Positions 51,969 through 61,077 of a stretch of DNA of 64,000 nt are shown here, piece by piece (the stretch's first letter is position 1; every line of letters begins with the position of its first letter). Position numbers and translations under genes: made by a program. The notes below the pieces were generated by a model. It had not been told where the DNA came from. It saw nothing but the letters and a program-made list of their open reading frames with translations, and did not search any database. Source of the DNA: Tatumella terrea (GTDB lineage Bacteria; Pseudomonadota; Gammaproteobacteria; Enterobacterales; Enterobacteriaceae); NCBI RefSeq assembly GCF_039523755.1, contig NZ_BAAAFX010000018.1, positions 186,001 through 250,000 of the forward strand. The letters are read 5' to 3'.

Positions 51969-52990
51969 CCGGGACCGTCCCTTTGTTCCGCCCTCGTCAG
52001 TCCCGTTACCTGCTAAGTCTGCTGCTGACGGGCTTGCTGGTGGCCGTCTGTTCAGTCATTGCTCTGGCGATCGGCGCCCGGTATATCGCACCGGAAACGG
52101 TCGTCCGGGCGCTGTTCGCGTATGATCCCCGCAATTTCAATCATCATGTGGTGGTTGAACTCCGGCTGTTACGTCTGGTTGCCGCACTACTGATTGGCAG
52201 TGCATTAGGCGTTGCCGGATTGCTGTTACAGTCAGTGATCCGCAATCCCTTAGGGGAGCCTCATATTCTGGGCTTAAATGCCGGGGCGGCACTGGCCGTG
52301 GTGATGAGTATGGCTTGTGGCGCGAGCTGGCTCACCTTGCCGGGTATCCGGCCACTGGTCGCGGCGGCCGGTGCTGCCTTGCTGTTCGGCCTGGTGATCC
52401 TCTTCTCTTCCGCCGGACGCAGCGGGCTGACGGTGATGAAGGTCACACTTTGCGGGGTGGCATTGTCCGCTTTCGCGTCTTCACTGACCGCCACGGTACT
52501 GTTACTGGATGAGCAGACCATGATGGATATGCGCACCTGGCTGGCCGGTGATCTGGCCGGACTTAGCTGGCCGGGAATACAGGCAGCGGCTATTCCGATA
52601 GCCCTGGCGGTCCTGCTGGCGGGATGGCTGGCCCCTTCGCTGAACGCCCTGGCGCTGGGGGATCACCTGGCCCGCGGGTTAGGGGTCAATCTGCGGCGTA
52701 CCCGGATGTTGTCCATTTTCGCGATTGCCTTACTGAGTGGTGCGGCTGTCTCTCTGGCCGGGCCGATAGGCTTCGTCGGGCTGATTGTCCCGAATGTGGT
52801 ACGACGGCTGATAACTGAAGATGTACGTAAGGCCATCCCGTGCTGTGCTTTGTGCGGCGCGCTGGTTCTGCTGGTTGCCGATATTGCCGCGCGCACGCTG
52901 ATAGCTCCTCAGGAGCTGGCGACCGGCGTAATGACCGCCCTCGCCGGAGCTCCGGTGTTTATCTTTATTGCCTCGAGGTTTTTTAAATGA
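51965..52990 (+). CDS. Iron-siderophore ABC transporter, permease 1 (FecCD family)
   Basis: 341-residue inner-membrane permease with about ten helices. RLLRLVAALLIGSALGVAG, LLQSVIRNPLGEPHILGLNA (near residues 80-100) and LAGPIGFVGLIVPNVVRRLI near 260-280 are the FecCD signature; the latter is the ATPase coupling helix. Overlaps its neighbours by four bases at both ends, so all are translationally coupled. Forms a heterodimer with permease 2. Confidence 0.93.
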   Translation: MTGTVPLFRPRQSRYLLSLLLTGLLVAVCSVIALAIGARYIAPETVVRALFAYDPRNFNHHVVVELRLLRLVAALLIGSALGVAGLLLQSVIRNPLGEPHILGLNAGAALAVVMSMACGASWLTLPGIRPLVAAAGAALLFGLVILFSSAGRSGLTVMKVTLCGVALSAFASSLTATVLLLDEQTMMDMRTWLAGDLAGLSWPGIQAAAIPIALAVLLAGWLAPSLNALALGDHLARGLGVNLRRTRMLSIFAIALLSGAAVSLAGPIGFVGLIVPNVVRRLITEDVRKAIPCCALCGALVLLVADIAARTLIAPQELATGVMTALAGAPVFIFIASRFFK

Positions 52991-54039
52991 GCCACCTGTT
53001 GCGCGCCGTCGGCTGGAGAGTACTCCGTCAGGGCCGGTGGTCTGTTCTGCTGCGGCCCGCCCTCCTTGCCCGGCTGGCATTTTTTCTGCTGCTGATTTTT
53101 CTGTTACTGATCGTTGGTATTACTCATGGCAGCCTGCGGATACCGGTATCCGGTGTCGCCAGAGCGCTGTTTTACCCGCAGGAGGTGCATGACCCTTCTC
53201 TGTTTATCGTCACAGGCGTCCGGCTTCCCCGGTTATTGATGGCTGTGGCGGTCGGCGCAATGCTGGGAATGGCCGGGGCGGCGATGCAGTCCATTACCCG
53301 TAACGGACTGGCGGACCCGGGACTGCTGGGGGTAAAGGAAGGCGCCAGTATTGTGGTTCTGACGCAGATCCTGTTCTTCCCGGCCGCAGGTATGCTCTGG
53401 CAACCGGTCACCGGGATGACCGGTGGCTTGCTGGTCTCGGCGCTGGTGGTTGTGCTGGGCAGAGATTTTTCCCGGCCCCGTTTTATTCTGATAGGCATCG
53501 GAATTTCGTGGATATTTGCGGCCGCCATCGGTGTTTTTATGACTACCGCCGATGTCCGTCAGGTTCAGACCGTCATGTTATGGATGGCGGGCAGCCTGAA
53601 TGCGGTCAGCTGGCCACTGTTAGTCATCTCCCTCTGCTGGGGGATACCGGCCATATTACTGTTGTTTCTCACCGCCCGTGCTTCAGATATTGCCTTACTG
53701 GGAAATACCGCCGCGACCGGGTTGGGTGTCAGGTTATCTCAGTTAACCCTGCTGAGGTTTATCGCGCCGGTCATTCTGACCGCCACCTGTATTTCCTGTG
53801 TCGGCAGTATCGGTTTTGTCGGTCTGATGGCCCCGCACCTGTCACGTATGTTGTTCCGGGGCGGACAATCCGCACTGCTCAGTGGCAGTGCCGTCTGTGG
53901 TGGCGTGCTGGTCTTACTGGCCGATAATGTGGGAAGACTGGCTTTTGCCCCATTACAGTTACCTGCCGGTATCGTCATTTCGTTACTCGGCGGTCCGTTT
54001 TTCCTGCTACTGCTCTGGCAACGCCGGGATAAATTCTGA
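52987..54039 (+). CDS. Iron-siderophore ABC transporter, permease 2 (FecCD family)
   Basis: 350 residues. RLPRLLMAVAVGAMLGMAGA, MQSITRNGLADPGLLGVKEG and CVGSIGFVGLMAPHLSRMLF are the same FecCD blocks, so this is the second half of the channel. A basic 30-residue N-terminal extension precedes helix 1. The gene starts within the stop of permease 1 and is followed after 15 bases by the binding protein. Confidence 0.93.
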   Translation: MSHLLRAVGWRVLRQGRWSVLLRPALLARLAFFLLLIFLLLIVGITHGSLRIPVSGVARALFYPQEVHDPSLFIVTGVRLPRLLMAVAVGAMLGMAGAAMQSITRNGLADPGLLGVKEGASIVVLTQILFFPAAGMLWQPVTGMTGGLLVSALVVVLGRDFSRPRFILIGIGISWIFAAAIGVFMTTADVRQVQTVMLWMAGSLNAVSWPLLVISLCWGIPAILLLFLTARASDIALLGNTAATGLGVRLSQLTLLRFIAPVILTATCISCVGSIGFVGLMAPHLSRMLFRGGQSALLSGSAVCGGVLVLLADNVGRLAFAPLQLPAGIVISLLGGPFFLLLLWQRRDKF

Positions 54040-54054
54040 TTTGTAAGGATGATT

Positions 54055-55002
54055 ATGCGTATTCTTTCTGTTTTGCTGTTATTTATCAGCACGTTTGTCA
54101 TTGCTGCGCCGCAAACTCAGCAGTTCACCGACGATAGCGGACGTACGGTAACGGTACCGCTGCATCCGAAGCGGATCATCTCACTGCATGATCTGGACAT
54201 TACTATTCCGCTCATTGAGCTGGGGGTTTTCCCGGTCGGCAGTCACGGACGAACATTACCGGACGGCACTCATACACTGCGATCAGCGCGACTATTAACC
54301 GGTGTTGATTACACTGACTCCGGTATCCGCTTTATCGGTACCTCGGACATTAATATCGAGGCAATTGCTGCACTGAAACCGGACCTGATCATTACCGAAC
54401 CAGGCCGTAATACCCCGGTCGATCAGCTTGAAAAGATTGCCCCGACCGTCAGTATTGATCATCTGAAAGGCGGCGCACCACGGATTTACAGTAAGCTGGC
54501 ACAGCTGACCGGCACACAGGTTCAACTGTCACGACTGGAAGCACGGTATCAGGATGAAATCAGTCAACTGAAACAGACCATCGGCGGTCGTAAAATTACC
54601 GTCTCCGTCCTGCAGGCCAATAACGGTAAAATTACCGTAATGCACAGCTACCATTCGCTGGGGAAAGTACTGCGTGATGCCGGCCTGACCTTCCCTGCCC
54701 TGATCAATAATATTCCTGAAGATGGCCGCATGAATGTCAGTGCCGAGCGACTGCCGGACCTGGATGCGGATCTGGTGTTCGATACCTGGCGGGGTGATAC
54801 CGGCGGTTCGCCGGCCGATGAAATCGCGGCGATGAATGCCGTGATGCCGGGCTGGTGTAACTTCCTGACAGCCTGCCAGAAGGGCCACTATGTGATGGTC
54901 TCCCGCGAAGAAGCCATTTCGAATTCGTTTGCCGCGCTCAGCCTGATGGCTGCCGTGGTTCAGTCTCAGATCGCAGGGCTGGCTGTCTCTGGCGCGAAAT
55001 AA
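54055..55002 (+). CDS. Iron-siderophore ABC transporter, periplasmic binding protein
   Basis: 315 residues from ATG 54055, chosen because TAAGG abuts the earlier ATG at 54049. A signal peptide ends near AA-PQT at residue 18. RTVTVPLHPKRIISLHDLDI (near 30-49) and NIEAIAALKPDLIITEPGR (near 100-118) are the class III binding-protein motifs (FecB/FhuD-like). It delivers a ferric siderophore to the two permeases. No outer-membrane receptor is in the operon; the FhuE-type receptor is 20 kb away. Confidence 0.9.
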   Translation: MRILSVLLLFISTFVIAAPQTQQFTDDSGRTVTVPLHPKRIISLHDLDITIPLIELGVFPVGSHGRTLPDGTHTLRSARLLTGVDYTDSGIRFIGTSDINIEAIAALKPDLIITEPGRNTPVDQLEKIAPTVSIDHLKGGAPRIYSKLAQLTGTQVQLSRLEARYQDEISQLKQTIGGRKITVSVLQANNGKITVMHSYHSLGKVLRDAGLTFPALINNIPEDGRMNVSAERLPDLDADLVFDTWRGDTGGSPADEIAAMNAVMPGWCNFLTACQKGHYVMVSREEAISNSFAALSLMAAVVQSQIAGLAVSGAK

Positions 55003-55014
55003 GCGGAATGAACG

Positions 55015-55908
55015 ATGAAAGAACAGAAGAAGAATAAACACAGGGTGGATGTCTACGGGGAACGTTTACGTCACCGGGCCCCCCAACTGTCTGCCGGCCT
55101 GCAGAGTGTTCTTTATTATATTAATGAAAACCGTGCCACGGTACTGGAAGCGACTGCACTGGAAATTGCGGCAGCCACCGGCACCTCCGATGCCACGGTG
55201 GTCCGTGCGGTGCAGGCGCTGGGGTTCGCCGGTTTACGTGATCTGAAAAAAACCCTGGAGTTATGGTTTGAACCGGTGATGAATTCCACCGATAAAATGA
55301 GCTCTACCGTGAGTGAGTTCACCTGTGATATTCAGTCGGGTATTGATTTCGTTCTTGAAGGCCATAAACATACCTGCGAAGTGCTTGGTTCTCCGGAAAA
55401 CCGCATTGCACTGTCGCGTGCGGTTTCACTGTTACTGGACGCCCGGCAGGCCGCCATTTTCGGTATTAATGCCTCGGGGATCCTCGCCGAATATGCCGCC
55501 CGCTTATTTAACCGCATCGGTCTGCCCTGTGTGGCGCTTAACCGTTCGGGAATAGGCCTTGCTGAACAGCTACTGACTCTGCAACGGGGCGATGTGCTGA
55601 TCATGATGGCCCAGAAGTCAGCGCACCGGGAAGGTATGACTACACTGCGGGAAGCGCGGCGGCTGGCGAATCCGGTGATCCTGCTGACTAACGCGATGGA
55701 CTCACGGTTTGCACAGGAAGCAGATGTAGTGATCCAGGTTCCGCGTGGCGGGGAAAACGGTAAAATCCCGTTACACGGTACGGTGCTGGTCTGCCTGGAG
55801 ATGCTGGTATTATCCGTCGCATCCTCAGCCTCTCAGCGCACGATAAAATCGATGAAACGTATGCAGGAATTACATCGCGGCCTGAAACCCGGCAGCCATA
55901 AACGCTGA
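55015..55908 (+). CDS. MurR/RpiR-family regulator with SIS domain
   Basis: 297 residues. N-terminal helix-turn-helix 6 domain (ATALEIAAATGTSDATVVRA, VQALGFAGLRDLKKTLELWF, residues about 40-85) and a C-terminal SIS domain (QAAIFGINASGILAEYAARL, GDVLIMMAQKSAHREGMTTL, near 140-215). SIS domains normally bind sugar phosphates. The gene lies 12 bases after the siderophore-binding-protein gene in the same direction, so it is probably part of the operon. A sugar-phosphate-type sensor on an iron importer is unusual and could answer to a metabolic signal or to a sugar-bearing siderophore. Confidence 0.88.
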   Translation: MKEQKKNKHRVDVYGERLRHRAPQLSAGLQSVLYYINENRATVLEATALEIAAATGTSDATVVRAVQALGFAGLRDLKKTLELWFEPVMNSTDKMSSTVSEFTCDIQSGIDFVLEGHKHTCEVLGSPENRIALSRAVSLLLDARQAAIFGINASGILAEYAARLFNRIGLPCVALNRSGIGLAEQLLTLQRGDVLIMMAQKSAHREGMTTLREARRLANPVILLTNAMDSRFAQEADVVIQVPRGGENGKIPLHGTVLVCLEMLVLSVASSASQRTIKSMKRMQELHRGLKPGSHKR

Positions 55909-56341
55909 CCCCGGGAGGGGTTAACCCGGGCCGTTCCGGCCGGCATAACGTCAGTGAGTGAACGACAGCCAGTGATGGCAAAAAGCTTATCGGGGACGGA
56001 GCAAAATTGACGGATACGGGCAAAAGAGGAAAGCCTGAAATAGCGGTTAAAGAACAGACAAGCTGCCCTCAAAGGCACCCGGCCGGTGCGCTGTAGTGCG
56101 CTTTGTCACCCCCGGGCTAACAACAGACGCAAACTGAAAACGGGGACGGAGTCAGCGGCTCAACGTTCCGGCGAGCCTTTTGTCAGTGTGTCAGCCAGTG
56201 ATAAACCGGCCGAAAGAGATGAGTATTTTAACGGATCAGGGGTCGGCGGTTTCTGCAGAGCCACGGTTGTGAGGAGTCGGAATATTGACTGCACCTACCC
56301 CCCTGAGTGATATACCGTCAGGAACCACGAAAATGCCGGAA
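55909..56341. other. Intergenic region, no gene seen
   Basis: About 430 bases after the RpiR-type gene. Only short CG-rich inverted stretches; no terminator with a T-run and no supported open frame. Confidence 0.45.
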
Positions 56342-56558
56342 CAGTCAGTCAGTCAGTTAGTCAGTTAGTCAGTTAGTCAGTTAGTCAGTTAGTCAGTTAG
56401 TCAGTTAGTCAGTTAGTCAGTCAGTTAGTCAGTTAGTTAGTTAGTCAGTTAGTCAGTCAGTCAGTCAGTCAGTCAGTCAGTCACTTAGTCAGTCAGTCAG
56501 TCACTTAGTCACTTAGTCACTTAGTCACTTAGTCACTTAGTCACTTAGTCACTTAGTC
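56342..56558 (+). repeat. Composite microsatellite of 4-bp and 8-bp units (AGTC, AGTCAGTT, AGTCACTT)
   Basis: Over 217 bases the sequence is built from AGTC and close variants. It starts with AGTCAGTT doublets, then pure AGTC copies (about 56451-56482), then AGTCACTT doublets to the end. The ordered blocks suggest stepwise expansion of different variants. It lies 140 bases from the 3' end of the convergently placed glycerol dehydrogenase gene and does not enter any gene. Confidence 0.95.
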
Positions 56559-56696
56559 TGGATAAGCGAAAACAGGCTGAGGCAAAAAATATCCGCCGCC
56601 CGGTTCAGGGTCAGCGGATACAGGTCATAGGAGTTTCAGAAAATATCTTCCACCTTCCTGGCCACCAGAGAAGTCCCCGGCGACGGAGTGCAGAAA

Positions 56697-57809
56697 TCAG
56701 CCTTTCATCCGGTGCGCAATCGTATTAGCAGTCACCATCGCGCTATAGACATCATCGACCGTCAGTTCCATCGGCATATTGTTCATCGTATCGCCAGGCG
56801 CACAGGCAATACGCGCCACTTCACGCCATTGTGATTCGACAAAGGTTTTCAGGCCCATATCTTCCAGTGTCAACGGAAGTTTTGCCGCTTTCACAATACG
56901 TACTACATTCTCCCATTCTTCCCGCGGGGCATTTTCCAGCACCAGCTGGGTCAGCAGGCCAAAAACGACTTTCTCACCGTGCTGCGCTTTATGCAGATCC
57001 GGGATCACTGACATACCGTTATTGACCGCATGAGCCGCGGCCAGGCCACCAGCCTCTGCACCGACACCACTCAGATAAATCGTCGCCTCGATGGTCTGCT
57101 CCAGTGCCGGGGTGGTCAGGTGGTTCACCACAGCATCCATAGCCGCATCAATGTTTTCGCTCAGCAAACGGTAGCAGAGTTCTGCCAGCCCCAGTCCGGT
57201 CCTCGACGGTTTGTGCAGCACCAGATTGATACCATCGGCAGCATAGCAGGCACGTGCCTCAAAATAGGTCGCTAACGCATCGCCGACCCCGGCGGAGAAG
57301 AAACGCAGCGGTGCGGCCGCGATAATCGAGGTATCGGCCACCACCACATCCGGGTTCTGCGGTAAATACAGATACTCGTCAAACTCTCCGCTTTCGGTAT
57401 AGATGACCGCCAGCGCAGTACAGGGAGCATCGGTGGAAGCGATTGTCGGGAACAGCACCACCGGCAGCTTCAGATAAAAGGCAACCGCTTTCGCGGTGTC
57501 CAGCGTTTTGCCCCCGCCGACCCCGGCAATAACATTGGCTCCGCTGGCACGGACACATTCCTGAAGACGGTCGATCTCTTTCCGGCAGCATTCATAGCGG
57601 AATTTTTCAGCACATCCTTTCAGTCCGGCGGCCTGCAGGGCAGGTAATGCCTGTTCTTCCACTTTTGGAAGAATAAATTCATCGGTAATGATCAGGATGT
57701 TATCGCCAAAATCTTTCACGAAGTCATCGATTTTCGACAACATATCGGTGCCAATAAAGAATTTTTTCGGTGATGTTACCGTTCTTGGTAATTTAGTTTC
57801 TTTAATCAT
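56697..57809 (-). CDS. gldA: Glycerol dehydrogenase, GldA type
   Basis: NAD-dependent, zinc-requiring alcohol dehydrogenase of 370 residues that interconverts glycerol and dihydroxyacetone. The NAD loop GVGGGKTLDTAKAVAF (near residues 95-110) and PTIASTDAPCTALAVIYTES are as in GldA. Metal ligands are the Asp of GVGDALATYFEA near 175 and histidines of AAAHAVNNG near 258 and LHKAQHGEKV near 275. A slightly extended N-terminus (MIKETKLPRTVTSP) and a few substitutions leave room for a related polyol as substrate. GGGAA precedes the ATG; an FNR-like site lies upstream. Confidence 0.82.
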   Translation of the reverse strand: MIKETKLPRTVTSPKKFFIGTDMLSKIDDFVKDFGDNILIITDEFILPKVEEQALPALQAAGLKGCAEKFRYECCRKEIDRLQECVRASGANVIAGVGGGKTLDTAKAVAFYLKLPVVLFPTIASTDAPCTALAVIYTESGEFDEYLYLPQNPDVVVADTSIIAAAPLRFFSAGVGDALATYFEARACYAADGINLVLHKPSRTGLGLAELCYRLLSENIDAAMDAVVNHLTTPALEQTIEATIYLSGVGAEAGGLAAAHAVNNGMSVIPDLHKAQHGEKVVFGLLTQLVLENAPREEWENVVRIVKAAKLPLTLEDMGLKTFVESQWREVARIACAPGDTMNNMPMELTVDDVYSAMVTANTIAHRMKG

Positions 57810-57871
57810 TTTAGTTTCCCGTCAGGTGAACTTTGATAAATTTATGATGGTGAAATTCTCTCCACCTCACA

Positions 57872-57885
57872 TTGATCATGATCAT
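57872..57885 (-). promoter_or_regulatory. FNR/CRP-type site upstream of gldA
   Basis: TTGATCATGATCAT matches the FNR consensus TTGATNNNNATCAA except for the last base, and lies about 63-76 bases before the gldA start codon. Oxygen-responsive control would suit glycerol fermentation. Confidence 0.6.
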
Positions 57886-58392
57886 AAGCGGGTCTGTTTA
57901 TTTGTCTTAATTACCGGTTATCCTGGCGGATAACTGTCCAAGGAACAGCTAAAGAAAGCGTTACCCTGCCTGATACAAAGTGAAAGAAACCTACTTAATA
58001 GGTTGATTATTATATCTATTTTTCAAATGATCTTTTCTGTGCGCGGTGATGGCGAAGAATGTTATGCCGGTTGTCACCCCCCGGAAGAAAAAGAATTCTC
58101 CCGGGGTTCTTACCGCCCGATTTGCCGGCGCCTCTGCTTAGCCTTATAAAAATAACCCAGGTAATAAATTAACCACCTTAATCTGACCCCACCTCAGTGG
58201 TGGGCTTGCCGGGAAATCGGGTTCGCAAAAGCGCCGGAAATGCGCCCGATAGGATCATCAGGCGCTCTTCTGGTGCAGAAATCGCATCCCTCTGCGAAAG
58301 ACTTTCACCTGATCTTTATAAAAATCAGGCAGTAAAAAGAATGGCATCGATATTGCGTGGCATTCAGTCATGCCATAATAAGGAGCACCGCG
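57886..58392. other. Divergent intergenic region gldA/MFS
   Basis: About 500 bases holding promoters for both genes. No supported frame, RNA or repeat. Confidence 0.45.
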
Positions 58393-59733
58393 ATGAAACC
58401 GACTTCTGCCCGCTATACCATCTTCCTGCTCATGTTCCTCATTGCTCTGATTAACTATATTGACCGGGGGGCGTTATCCTTTTCCGCCAATGCCATTGCC
58501 ACGGAATACCATCTGAATAAAACCCAGCTGGGTGCCGTTCTCGGTTATTTTGGTATAGGGTACCTGCTGGGGTCGTTATGTGGCGGTTTTCTGGCCGACC
58601 GTTTCGGTACTCGTAAAGTCTGGTTATGGGCAGGTCTCTGCTGGTCTGTGCTGGAAATTGCAACTGCCTGGGCGGGGGAGGCGGGGATGGCGCTGTTTGG
58701 CGGTTCCGCGCTGATGGGGTTCGCCACCCTACGTATATTATTTGGTTTTTCCGAAGGTCCGGCGTACGCGCTGATGAACAAAACCATCTCGGCGTGGGCA
58801 CCGGATAACGAACGCGGCTTTGCGCTCAGTATCGGCCTGGTCAGTACCCAGGCCGGTGCAATGCTGACCGCGCCGATAGCCGTCGGGCTGATCCTGCTGA
58901 CCGGTGACTGGCGGATCATGTTTATTATTCTGGGCGTATTTTCACTGCTGGCGATGCTGCTGTTTTCCCGCCTGTATACCGACAGCCCCGCGCAGCATCC
59001 AAAGGTGAATACCGCCGAGCATGCCCTGATCACGCGGGGGCAGAGCGCATCCGTCGCCGAAGGTACCGCCCTGCCCTGGTGGAAATTCTTCACCAGCCGG
59101 ACGCTGGTCTGTAATGCACTGGGCTATTTTACCTTTTTATATATCACCTTTACGCTGGCAACCTGGCTGCCAAAATATCTGCAGGATAATTTCCATTATG
59201 ATCTGCACACGCTTTGGTATGTGGCGATGATCCCCTGGAGTGGCGCCTGTTTTACCGTCTTACTGGGTGGCAGAATTTCTGACGCGCTGATGAAACGATT
59301 CAATAATCTGCGGATTGCCCGCAATGCCTTCGCGGTCGTCGCCCTGTTACTGACCGCGCTCTGTTTTATGGCGATCCCGCTGGCGGGCTCCGCTGCGGCG
59401 GTGATTGGACTGATGGCCGCCGGCAATGCGATTAATGCGATGGTTAATAACGTGTACTGGTCGGTGGTCATTGATGTGACGCCGAAGGCGTCGGTGGGGA
59501 CATTTAGCGGGATAACACTGGCCATTGCGAATATTTCGTCGGTCCTGTCCCCGATGCTCTCCGGCTGGCTGGCCCAGCACTCTGGCTATAACGCCATGTT
59601 TATCGTGACCGGCTGTATTGCCCTGGGCAGTATGCTGGCGATGATGGCGCTGCAACCTGAAAAAAAGCATGGTCTGTCGGTACGGCCACAGGCCGGTTAT
59701 CCCCATGCGCTTCCGCGTTCTATGACCGAATGA
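58393..59733 (+). CDS. MFS importer, anion:cation symporter (ACS) family
   Basis: 446-residue, twelve-helix transporter related to GudP/DgoT and other sugar-acid symporters. INYIDRGALSFSANAIATEY (near residues 19-38) and GGFLADRFGTRKVWLWAGLC (near 62-81, motif A) are typical, as is LGGRISDALMKRFNNL in the second half. I start at ATG 58393, which has AAGGAG eight bases upstream, not at 58357. It is divergent from gldA; together they may use a glycerol- or sugar-acid-derived compound, but this is only proximity. It converges on the methyltransferase gene. Confidence 0.86.
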   Translation: MKPTSARYTIFLLMFLIALINYIDRGALSFSANAIATEYHLNKTQLGAVLGYFGIGYLLGSLCGGFLADRFGTRKVWLWAGLCWSVLEIATAWAGEAGMALFGGSALMGFATLRILFGFSEGPAYALMNKTISAWAPDNERGFALSIGLVSTQAGAMLTAPIAVGLILLTGDWRIMFIILGVFSLLAMLLFSRLYTDSPAQHPKVNTAEHALITRGQSASVAEGTALPWWKFFTSRTLVCNALGYFTFLYITFTLATWLPKYLQDNFHYDLHTLWYVAMIPWSGACFTVLLGGRISDALMKRFNNLRIARNAFAVVALLLTALCFMAIPLAGSAAAVIGLMAAGNAINAMVNNVYWSVVIDVTPKASVGTFSGITLAIANISSVLSPMLSGWLAQHSGYNAMFIVTGCIALGSMLAMMALQPEKKHGLSVRPQAGYPHALPRSMTE

Positions 59734-59740
59734 TCACCAG

Positions 59741-59763
59741 GCGGGCCGCCAGGTCCGCCCTTC
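59741..59763. other. Hairpin between convergent MFS and methyltransferase genes
   Basis: GGCGGGCC pairs with GGTCCGCC (one G-T pair) around GCCA, followed by CTT on the + strand. A weak bidirectional end at most. Confidence 0.45.
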
Positions 59764-61077
59764 TCATTCGCCCTGCCGCAACCGGGTGGCGGTCTCCAGT
59801 GCCCCGATCATCTGGCCTGCCAGCGCACCGATAACGTTCATGCAGACAGAATTACCAAACTGTTTATACATCTGACCATGGGAAACGGCATCCACAATAA
59901 AATCATCGGGGAATCCCTGTAAACGGGCACACTCTTTCGGCGTCAGTTTTCGCGGATTTTTCCCTTCACCGTGCTGTTCGATCAGTATCTCTGAACCGTC
60001 TTTATAGTATCTGGCGCTGAGGGTATTGGTGTATTCACTGCTGGCGTTAAACAGACTGTAACCGAAGCCGTTTCCGCGCTGCTTATGTGACGCGCGTCGT
60101 TTTTGATGACCGAGCCACAGTTTATCGGACAGGGTATAGACATCTTTGCCTTTTCTGGCAATCAGTGCCGCCAGCTGGTGTGGTTGCAACAAAATGTCCC
60201 CTACCCGGGTCGGTGTACAGGGAGGGGCCGGCCACTGATACACCTGGTCGAAATCCACACCGCTGAAATAGTCTTTATCAAAACCGACAATATAGACCCG
60301 CTCACGGTTCTGCGGTGCCCCGAAATCCCTGGCCCGCAACACCCGGAAGTCGACCCAGTAGTTCAGCTTTTCAGACAATGCCCGCCGGGCATCTTCACTC
60401 ATCGGGACATCATCAGGGATCGCCTGTGCATGCTTACCCTGCAGAATATCGATAATGGTCTTCAGGGTACGGCCTTTGTCATGGCCCTGCAGCTGTTTGA
60501 CGTTCTCCAGCAGGAACGCTTTGGGCTTTTTAGCGGCCAGGATGCGCTGGATCTCAAAAAACATGGTTCCGCGGGTATCACTGAAGCCCTGCTTACGCCC
60601 TGCCAGAGAAAAGGCCTGGCAGGGAAACCCGCCCAGCAGCACATCGTGGTCGGCAATATCCGTGGACCTGACCCGGGTGATATCACCGACCGGCATTTCT
60701 CCGTAATTTGCGAGATAGGTTTTCTGGGCGTATTTATCCCATTCCGAGGTGAACACACAATGGCCGCCCAGACGCTGAAAAGGCAAGCGGATCCCACCGA
60801 CACCGGCAAACAGATCGATAAACGTGAACCGGCTTTCTGACTGCGGTTGCTGACGGAACGGGGCTTCCTGCGCATGTTTCCGGAGTTTTTTATCCATATT
60901 CAGGATGGCCTTACGCTTGGCCACGGAAGGCATCATCCTGCCGGCTTCCCATTCACTGACGGTCTGTTCGCCGTGAGCTGGCATCCCGAGGACACTGGCA
61001 AACTCGGCACGCCCCAGGCCGAGCCCTTCCCTGATACTCTTTATTTCTTCTGGTGTTGGATGTGCTAAGTGGGACAT
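59764..61077 (-). CDS. C5-cytosine DNA methyltransferase with N-terminal helix-turn-helix
   Basis: 437 residues. An N-terminal XRE-like domain (IKSIREGLGLGRAEFASVLG, QTVSEWEAGRMMPSV, residues about 12-52) precedes a complete m5C methyltransferase. SAM motif I is FIDLFAGVGGIRLPFQ near 85-100, motif IV GGFPCQAFSLAG holds the catalytic cysteine, motif VI is ENVKQL, motif VIII QNRERVYIVGF and motif X KQFGNSV. The target-recognition region (about 270-350) differs from E. coli Dcm, so CCWGG cannot be assumed. No restriction nuclease or vsr gene is adjacent, making it an orphan that may also regulate genes. Confidence 0.9.
   Translation of the reverse strand: MSHLAHPTPEEIKSIREGLGLGRAEFASVLGMPAHGEQTVSEWEAGRMMPSVAKRKAILNMDKKLRKHAQEAPFRQQPQSESRFTFIDLFAGVGGIRLPFQRLGGHCVFTSEWDKYAQKTYLANYGEMPVGDITRVRSTDIADHDVLLGGFPCQAFSLAGRKQGFSDTRGTMFFEIQRILAAKKPKAFLLENVKQLQGHDKGRTLKTIIDILQGKHAQAIPDDVPMSEDARRALSEKLNYWVDFRVLRARDFGAPQNRERVYIVGFDKDYFSGVDFDQVYQWPAPPCTPTRVGDILLQPHQLAALIARKGKDVYTLSDKLWLGHQKRRASHKQRGNGFGYSLFNASSEYTNTLSARYYKDGSEILIEQHGEGKNPRKLTPKECARLQGFPDDFIVDAVSHGQMYKQFGNSVCMNVIGALAGQMIGALETATRLRQGE

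Noticed and set aside
58545..59093. 182-codon minus-strand open frame
   Set aside because: Lies wholly within and antisense to the MFS gene; no start signal or homology.
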